A stretch of 8,598 bases of DNA from an uncultured Opitutia bacterium (GTDB taxonomy: Bacteria; Verrucomicrobiota; Verrucomicrobiae; Opitutales; MB11C04). The stretch lies in contig CAJWWH010000070.1 in the NCBI GenBank assembly GCA_913048545.1, positions 1-8,598 of the forward strand, in the 5' to 3' direction. Every line of letters begins with the position of its first letter. Within the stretch, counting starts at the first letter, position 1. The notes under the pieces were generated by a model. It was given only the letters and a program-made list of their open reading frames with translations, had not been told where the DNA came from and did no database searches. Shown here piece after piece: positions 1 to 5,139 of the stretch. A program made the position numbers and the translations under genes.

Positions 1-761
1 ATTTCAAGGGCATCGGAGTTGAACTTGATCAGGAAATGGCCTTAGTCAACTTTCGAGCCGCTGCTGACCGGGGTTTCCCGATATCCCAATTGGCGGTGGC
101 GGAATTCTTTGCCTACGGAGTGGCCGGTCCGCCCAAAATTGATCTGGCGATTCGGTACGCCCGGCTTGCTTTGGACCAGGAGGAAGAGCGTGCGAAGGTT
201 AAGATTGCCGAATATGAAAGGCTCTTGCTCGAAGACACATCCGAGTTTCAGCCAAGTCCAGTACCACTGGCTTCCACTCCCCCTCCACCTATGGCTCCTC
301 CTCCCCCGCCTCCAGCGCCGGACTCTTCGGAAGCCCCAACTTTTTCAAGTTCCCGCCTTCCCTCCGTGTATGAAAGTTCCGAATCACCATCTATCCCACT
401 GCCTCCAAGCGATACCGTTGCAGTTCCGATTGTTGACCTTCCCCCACCAAGAAAAGAAGATGCTTCCCCTAATTTTCTCTCTACTCCGAACGCAACCCCG
501 TCCGCTCTCTGTGAAGAAGCGAAAAAGCATTACTGGGGTAGGGGACTACCGGTTAACTTCGATTCCGCCCGGGGACTTTTTCTTCAGGCATCCGATCAGG
601 GAGATGGAGAAGCTGCCCGATATCTGGGTTTAATGAGCCTCCGTGGCAAAGGTATTGCGAAAGATTCTGAACAAGCCATGAAATGGTTTTCCCTTGCAGC
701 CGGTCGTGGAGATGCTCTGGCCAAGAAAAACCTGCAAATGCTCGGAAAACTATACGAATAG
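1..761 (+). CDS. Sel1-repeat (TPR-like) protein with proline-rich linker, 5' partial
   Basis: The frame is open from the left window edge, and the codons before the first ATG (position 36) already encode a Sel1 signature (FKGIGVELDQ), so the true start lies outside and ATG 36 is internal. Sel1 repeats are paired alpha-helices of the solenoid type that act as protein-interaction scaffolds; no enzymatic role is implied. One repeat covers about 3-110 and a degenerate second follows to about 240. A proline/serine-rich low-complexity linker (about 243-509) contains runs of four and six prolines near 279-320. Two more repeats follow: HYWGRGLPVNFDSARGLF with ASDQGDGEAARYLG (about 516-630), and LRGKGIAKDSEQAMKWF with AAGRGDALAKKNL (about 636-735). 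The stop is TAG at 759-761. The next gene starts 72 bp downstream. Family assignment is firm from the repeat pattern; partner and cellular location cannot be told without the N-terminus. Confidence 0.85.
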   Translation, partial: FKGIGVELDQEMALVNFRAAADRGFPISQLAVAEFFAYGVAGPPKIDLAIRYARLALDQEEERAKVKIAEYERLLLEDTSEFQPSPVPLASTPPPPMAPPPPPPAPDSSEAPTFSSSRLPSVYESSESPSIPLPPSDTVAVPIVDLPPPRKEDASPNFLSTPNATPSALCEEAKKHYWGRGLPVNFDSARGLFLQASDQGDGEAARYLGLMSLRGKGIAKDSEQAMKWFSLAAGRGDALAKKNLQMLGKLYE

Positions 762-792
762 CCTGTTTTTTACATAAACTCGGCCTCTAGAG

Positions 793-821
793 TTGAAAAG
801 AGGGCATCTCGCCTTTATTTT
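793..821 (+). promoter_or_regulatory. candidate sigma70-type promoter for the 834 gene
   Basis: TTGAAA (793-798, five of six matches to TTGACA) is followed after 17 bp by TATTTT (816-821, four of six matches to TATAAT). Transcription would begin near 828, only a few bases before the ATG at 834, so the mRNA would be almost leaderless. This fits the lack of a Shine-Dalgarno sequence next to that ATG. It is a pattern match only; the AT-rich context makes chance matches likely. Confidence 0.3.
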
Positions 822-833
822 AAATATTAGATC

Positions 834-1289
834 ATGGCTTTACCAAATTCGTACTCGGAAAATATCCAACATACCAAGCTTGTTTTGGTGGATGCTTTGC
901 GCAAAACCTCAGAACGTCTGGAAAACCCGGAAATTGATTACCAATGGGGTCACATGGGGCATTGCAATGCTGGACACCTGATTCAGACCTTAACCGGTAT
1001 GAGTAGTTTTGAGATTGTGGAATCCATCGACTTTGAACTCGATGAGTGGTCTGAACATGCAATTGATTATTGTTCCAAAACCGGTTGCAAAGTGGATGAT
1101 ATTTTCATCACCATCGAACGCTATGGTGTGACTCATAACGATATCGTAAAATTGGAATACCTTTCTGACCGTCGGGTTTTGGAAAACCTCGAAGGTGGTT
1201 TTCGTTACCTCCAACGAAACGAACGTAATGATGTGATTGAATACATGCGCAGTTACGCAGACCTTCTCGAAAAAGACGCGGTCATTTAA
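834..1289 (+). CDS. conserved hypothetical protein with HxxHCxxxH motif
   Basis: A 151-residue soluble-looking protein with no signal peptide or membrane segment. I recognise it only as resembling uncharacterised proteins of Bacteroidetes/Verrucomicrobia-type bacteria that share a YQWGHMGxCNxGHL core; no function is known to me. The core is at residues 36-49 and offers H40, H43, C44 and H48 as possible metal ligands. C80 and C85 form a second Cys pair (YCSKTGCKVDD). The C-terminal half is predicted helical and highly charged (LEYLSDRRVLENL, RNERNDVIEYMRSYADLLEK). The start is constrained because an in-frame TAG lies at 828-830, two codons upstream of ATG 834. There is no clear ribosome-binding site. 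The gene is monocistronic, followed by a hairpin terminator, and converges on the beta-helix gene with a 16-bp gap. That it is a real gene rests on its coherent protein sequence and the recalled motif. Confidence 0.75.
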   Translation: MALPNSYSENIQHTKLVLVDALRKTSERLENPEIDYQWGHMGHCNAGHLIQTLTGMSSFEIVESIDFELDEWSEHAIDYCSKTGCKVDDIFITIERYGVTHNDIVKLEYLSDRRVLENLEGGFRYLQRNERNDVIEYMRSYADLLEKDAVI

Positions 1290-1295
1290 TTTTGG

Positions 1296-1317
1296 ACCTT
1301 CGTGGTCAGAAGGTTTT
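1296..1317 (+). terminator. rho-independent terminator after the 834 gene
   Basis: ACCTTC (1296-1301) and GAAGGT (1309-1314) form a perfect 6-bp stem around a 7-nt loop, extendable by two G-T pairs outward (1294-1295 with 1315-1316). It is followed on the + strand by a short T run (1314-1317). It lies 7 bp after the stop of the upstream gene. The loop contains the stop codon of the convergent gene (1306-1308), so the hairpin extends into that gene's 3' coding end. The T tract is short, so termination may be incomplete. Confidence 0.5.
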
Positions 1318-4008
1318 CCACTCCCTTAGGGTTTGGTCATAGTACCGGTCAGGGTTTTCATTTTGGACAGATACATAAATCCATGTGTCTTCAGAAAACT
1401 GATAAAGATGAGGATACACTCCCTCTTTTGTCCAAGTCCATCCCAGCCCATCGATATACAAAAAGACTCCAGTTGGGGACCAATCGCTCATGTAGACCCA
1501 TCTCCCCAAGTCATAGTGAAAAATCCAGTTGGCATTGGAATCATGTTCGAAGTAACTGCCGAACCAATCCAAACTGAACCAATTAGGTGCTCCAGAAAGA
1601 GCGTTTCCGGGACGGTATTCATAAGCCCCGAGATCAATTGTGCCAAAAATCCGATAGTTTCCCAATAAGTCAATTGGTATAGACTCATTGAAAGTTTCAT
1701 CTCCGTCCAAATCGCAACCGTCAAAGGAAAGAAAGTTGGAATTGCCGACATCAATGGCGGGTGACCCTGCTTGAAGGCATAAGCCATCATCCTCCGTCAT
1801 CCATATGTTATCGGCCCCGTCAGGGTCCGATGGGTTAACAAACATAGGGTCTGCGGAAAAAGCCGCCTGTAGAGGATTGGAGTTGTCGTTCCAATTGTGA
1901 GCCAGGATGGGAGTGTCGTTTTTTTGGTCGAAATAGACTTGGATATTTTCTTCCAGTTTGCCTTGGCCATTGGTCTTGGACGCTCTTGGGTCACCGGGGT
2001 ACTGGGGGATACGAAATTCAGCTGGCAGAGATTGGAACTGATTTCCAAGATTCCACGAGTTCCAAATTCCATGTCGGTCGTTTGAGTTGTAACTGTTTAG
2101 GTTATCCCAAAGAATGCAGTTGGTCAGGCTGGTGTAGGCAATTTGAGGATGTGCGCTGAACGGACAGAAAACCGCAGCACTTGAATATGCAGAATTTTGT
2201 GTAAAAGTACAATTGATCAAAGCTCCGAATCCTGAAAACGCACCTCCACGCTGTGCCTCGTTTCCATAAAAAATGCAATTGCTCACATTGAGAAGAAGGG
2301 CATACTCTCTCTGATCGACCGGAGTGAGTTCAAAGTAATTTAATTGATCTGAGTCTAAGTCATCACTGTAGCCTGAATCCCACCCGCTTATGGCTCCACC
2401 ATCAAGCCCTGCAACATTGGAGTCGAATATAGAGTTTTGAACATGAACCACCGGCCGAAGATGTTCCTCGAAATCATTGAATGCCTGGTTAGCCCCTTTA
2501 ATGCCTTCAAGGTGAATCGCTCCACCCGCTTCATATGCTATATTATTTTTAAAGATCGAATTCGACACATACATGGAACTGGCAGAAATCGCACCGCCAT
2601 TTGATTTTGAAGTATTACTTATGAACGAGCATCCCCTGACAACTAGGGGAGCATCTGAATGGGCAGCATAGGAATCATTAAAAGTGAAATTTGAATCCTC
2701 GATTAGAGTCGTCACCATTTCTGTAGCTTTTATATTCTCACTTTTTGCATTCCAATCGCAATTAAAGGCGTGCCCCTTATTGTATGAAAACTTGGATTTT
2801 GATATGCGGAATTTTGGTTCTGTCAGGTAGTGTTTTTGAGAAATATAATCATAATAAAAATTATTAGAATCAAATGAGTGAATCACATATATACAATTTG
2901 GAAAATTTGAATCAAAAACTAACTCCGTTAGGTCTACTTCGTTTGTTTCTTTAATACCTAGAATATATGATTCTCCGCTATCTGACTGTGTGCCGTTGTT
3001 GGTGAACAAGGAGTTGGAAATGTTTGTTGATAGCCCTTGGAAGAGAATTTGGCATTTGGCATTACCTGAAAACTGACAGTTACTCATAGAAATAATTGAA
3101 CCATTTCTTGAAGTGATAAACTTAACTAGTCTGCCTGCTAAGTCCGTATTATTTAGAAAGCGGCAGGAATTGAAAGTTATTTGCGAAGCCTCATTACCCG
3201 TTTGTGAATAATCAAGAACTCCTCCTTCATTATTTATAAAATCCAAATTCTCTAGCCTAAAATCATTTGCACCTCTAGCAAATATAATGGATTCTCCGTA
3301 ATTGTTTTTAAATACGCAGTCAAGTAGGTTAAGGCTTCCACCATTGGTCAAATATATGCAACTACCGCTATGATCTGATAACCCCTGTTCACCTACCTGC
3401 TCTCTGAACGAACTGGTGTTGAATAAAAAACTGCAATTCTTAATCGTAAAGTTGGATGAACATTCCCATAAAAAAATTCCACCACCTGCCCCATAAGTAT
3501 TGATGCTCTCGTTTGAATCGGTGACCACATACTTCACTCCATTCGCAGTTCCTTTTTCAATACGAAATCCATCAATGGTTACCGAGCCGGTCAGATATCT
3601 GCCACTCAATACATGAAGACTCCAGTATGTGGAGTCATCATCAATCTCTCCGCTAAGAATCGTGCGGTTCGCATCAACCGTTCTCTGGGCTATGAAGTCT
3701 TCATAGCCCTTGAACCCACCATAGAGCGATACATTGCTTTTGAGTTGGAAGGACTGTTCTCTAGGATACTCTTCATTATCCGAATCTTTCCCATCCATTG
3801 GAGTGTATGTGCCTTCTGCCACCCAAATCTCGTCTCCCGACTGAGCTGTTTCAAGGGCGTCCTGCAGGTTGATGTATGGATTTCCCCAACTCGAACCTAT
3901 GGAATCTGAACTCACTGGGGACGGAGGGGCCTTGTTGACCATGTGAATGGCGGACTCAACTGCGATAACAGGAAGCAGAAGTATTGCTATGGAAAATTTG
4001 TGGAACAT
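1306..4008 (-). CDS. secreted right-handed parallel beta-helix protein with anchor-Q-like segment and Trp-rich C-terminal module
   Basis: 900 residues from ATG 4008 (a TTG two codons upstream, at 4014, is possible but less likely). Residues 1-20 are a signal peptide (hydrophobic FSIAILLLPVIAV). Residues 39-70 (SSWGNPYINLQDALETAQSG, then EIWVAEGTYTP) and 95-120 (VSLYGGFKGYEDF, then RTILSGEID) are the usual opening of polymorphic outer-membrane-protein-like/DUF1565-type beta-helices. About 130-640 is the solenoid, with repeated [NS]-[CS]-x-F-x-x-N turns and several GGAI/GGAF motifs. About 719-798 (SPAIDVG, DLDGDETF, GTIDLGAYEY) matches the segment called choice-of-anchor Q. About 808-900 is an aromatic repeat module with nine tryptophans. 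Family knowledge suggests an exported or surface protein; some beta-helices are polysaccharide lyases, but I see no catalytic site and infer an adhesive or structural role. Transcribed divergently from the esterase gene. Confidence 0.9.
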   Translation of the reverse strand: MFHKFSIAILLLPVIAVESAIHMVNKAPPSPVSSDSIGSSWGNPYINLQDALETAQSGDEIWVAEGTYTPMDGKDSDNEEYPREQSFQLKSNVSLYGGFKGYEDFIAQRTVDANRTILSGEIDDDSTYWSLHVLSGRYLTGSVTIDGFRIEKGTANGVKYVVTDSNESINTYGAGGGIFLWECSSNFTIKNCSFLFNTSSFREQVGEQGLSDHSGSCIYLTNGGSLNLLDCVFKNNYGESIIFARGANDFRLENLDFINNEGGVLDYSQTGNEASQITFNSCRFLNNTDLAGRLVKFITSRNGSIISMSNCQFSGNAKCQILFQGLSTNISNSLFTNNGTQSDSGESYILGIKETNEVDLTELVFDSNFPNCIYVIHSFDSNNFYYDYISQKHYLTEPKFRISKSKFSYNKGHAFNCDWNAKSENIKATEMVTTLIEDSNFTFNDSYAAHSDAPLVVRGCSFISNTSKSNGGAISASSMYVSNSIFKNNIAYEAGGAIHLEGIKGANQAFNDFEEHLRPVVHVQNSIFDSNVAGLDGGAISGWDSGYSDDLDSDQLNYFELTPVDQREYALLLNVSNCIFYGNEAQRGGAFSGFGALINCTFTQNSAYSSAAVFCPFSAHPQIAYTSLTNCILWDNLNSYNSNDRHGIWNSWNLGNQFQSLPAEFRIPQYPGDPRASKTNGQGKLEENIQVYFDQKNDTPILAHNWNDNSNPLQAAFSADPMFVNPSDPDGADNIWMTEDDGLCLQAGSPAIDVGNSNFLSFDGCDLDGDETFNESIPIDLLGNYRIFGTIDLGAYEYRPGNALSGAPNWFSLDWFGSYFEHDSNANWIFHYDLGRWVYMSDWSPTGVFLYIDGLGWTWTKEGVYPHLYQFSEDTWIYVSVQNENPDRYYDQTLREWKTF

Positions 4009-4024
4009 ACCCAAGAAATGACTG

Positions 4025-4054
4025 ATTCTATTTGAATAGGTTGCAAAGGGTCAA
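4025..4054 (-). promoter_or_regulatory. sigma70-type promoter of the beta-helix gene
   Basis: On the minus strand TTGACC (4049-4054, five of six matches) is followed after 18 bp by TAGAAT (4025-4030, five of six matches to TATAAT). The expected start of transcription is near 4018, about 10 nt before ATG 4008. This is the best promoter match in the window, and it sits in the divergent intergenic region exactly where one is needed. The very short leader and the lack of a Shine-Dalgarno sequence suggest near-leaderless translation. Confidence 0.5.
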
Positions 4055-4156
4055 GAACTCGGTGAGTGTTCGTATCTTCTTTCCTTATGGTGTACTTTTT
4101 CGCGTAGGATAAGTCGACTTGCATCGATTTTAGCTTGGTCTTAGCTTTTATTGATC

Positions 4157-5023
4157 ATGAATCTGTCGACCCAAGCCATACTTTCCGCGTTATTGACCTT
4201 AGCTTTTTGGGCATCCGTGAATCGACCCCTTTATTCGGAATCGGGTCTTCACCTGGGCCAATACCAAAAGAACCTTATCCTTAAGGGTCCCACGACCGGA
4301 GACGAAATTATTTACACCTTGTACCTGCCACCCGGGTATGATCATCGAAAAGGGCCCTATCCTTTAATCGTTTTTCTACACGGAGCGGGTGGGGGCAATG
4401 CCTCTGCTCAAGTCCTTCAGAGTTATGAATCAGCTAGGAAATCGGGTGAGATTGGAGATTTCATTGTGGTCTTTCCTGAGAAATACGGGGGCACGGTTTG
4501 GAGGGACGGAGCCAGGGGAAAAAGACCGGAGACCAACATTCTTAAGGAATTGCTTCCGCACCTCGAAAAAAAATACGCCCTAACCAAATATCGTGGGCAG
4601 CGGACCATCATGGGCTTTTCCATGGGTGCAGCTGGATCGATCTATTGGGGAGCCAGGCACCTTGATCTTTTCTCTAACGCAGTCGCACTGGATGCAGGTG
4701 GAGGGACCAGCTTTACGGATCCCAATGCAAGAAATTATGTGCCTGAGTATGGGAAAAAGACCCAAGCCATCCGGAAATCCCTCAATCTTCGACTGGTGCA
4801 GGGCGGCCTAAACACCCGGGGTTTCCGGGAGTCGCTGGACAAGTTGGGTATTTCCTATGATTATGAAGAATTACCCAAAGAAGCTGTGGATTACCCGGAC
4901 GGTTCCTGTTGCCTGAACCGCAAGGACCCCAGCAAGAAATTTCTCCACAATCCGATTTGTATGACCGAGGGGGAATGGGGTGTGCGTACTTGGGCGTTCA
5001 TCGACAACCATACCAAGCGTTAG
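4157..5023 (+). CDS. secreted alpha/beta-hydrolase, esterase/PHB-depolymerase-like (LpqC/CE1 type)
   Basis: 288 residues from ATG 4157; TTG 4151 is an in-frame alternative. The N-terminus (AILSALLTLAFWASV) looks like a signal peptide, so the enzyme is probably exported. Then come the hydrolase landmarks: YTLYLPPGYD, the oxyanion-hole strand PLIVFLHGAGGG (from about residue 69), the strand FIVVFPE, and the nucleophile elbow GFSMGA with Ser155 (codon 4619-4621). Relatives hydrolyse esters of polysaccharide side chains (acetyl, feruloyl), siderophores or short polyesters; the substrate here is unknown. Odd points: in the usual ELPGxxH stretch the sequence reads ELPKEAVD, with Val244 where histidine is expected, and the usual acid position after LVQGG reads LN. 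A Cys-containing insertion (C251, C252, C268) follows, and His264 or His285 could substitute. No Shine-Dalgarno sequence or clear terminator is seen. Fold assignment is strong; activity is uncertain. Confidence 0.88.
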   Translation: MNLSTQAILSALLTLAFWASVNRPLYSESGLHLGQYQKNLILKGPTTGDEIIYTLYLPPGYDHRKGPYPLIVFLHGAGGGNASAQVLQSYESARKSGEIGDFIVVFPEKYGGTVWRDGARGKRPETNILKELLPHLEKKYALTKYRGQRTIMGFSMGAAGSIYWGARHLDLFSNAVALDAGGGTSFTDPNARNYVPEYGKKTQAIRKSLNLRLVQGGLNTRGFRESLDKLGISYDYEELPKEAVDYPDGSCCLNRKDPSKKFLHNPICMTEGEWGVRTWAFIDNHTKR

Positions 5024-5093
5024 TCTGTTTTGTTCTCTAAGTGTAGGCTTTTCATGTAAAATATGCATGAAGTTTATTAAATCCATTATAAAT

Positions 5094-5132
5094 TATAATA
5101 TACTTGACAAGAATATCGGTGAATTAGGTAAT
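5094..5132 (+). promoter_or_regulatory. AT-rich promoter region of the GYF_2 gene, two candidate sites
   Basis: Two signals lie in the 116-bp gap before the 5140 gene. A perfect TATAAT is at 5094-5099, though no good -35 is spaced correctly upstream of it. A perfect TTGACA is at 5104-5109, followed after 17 bp by GGTAAT (5127-5132, four of six matches). The first would give a leader of about 35 nt, the second essentially none. Which is used cannot be decided from sequence. The gap is strongly AT-rich, so chance matches are easy. Confidence 0.35.
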
Positions 5133-5139
5133 TTTATTT

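Noticed and set aside
109..633. A 174-codon open frame overlapping the Sel1 gene in another frame.
   Set aside because: Its protein is Pro/Leu/His-rich without recognisable domains, as expected from out-of-frame reading of the proline-rich linker, while the overlapping frame has clear Sel1 repeats.
1306..4008. Assigning the beta-helix protein as a pectate or alginate lyase.
   Set aside because: The fold alone is shared by many non-enzymatic surface proteins, and I see no conserved catalytic Lys/Arg/Asp cluster; the polymorphic-membrane-protein-like GGAI repeats point to a structural role.
4142..4147. TTGCAT (4119-4124) with TAGCTT (4142-4147) as a promoter for the esterase gene.
   Set aside because: Spacing is 17 bp but the -10 matches only three of six positions, which is not better than chance in this sequence.
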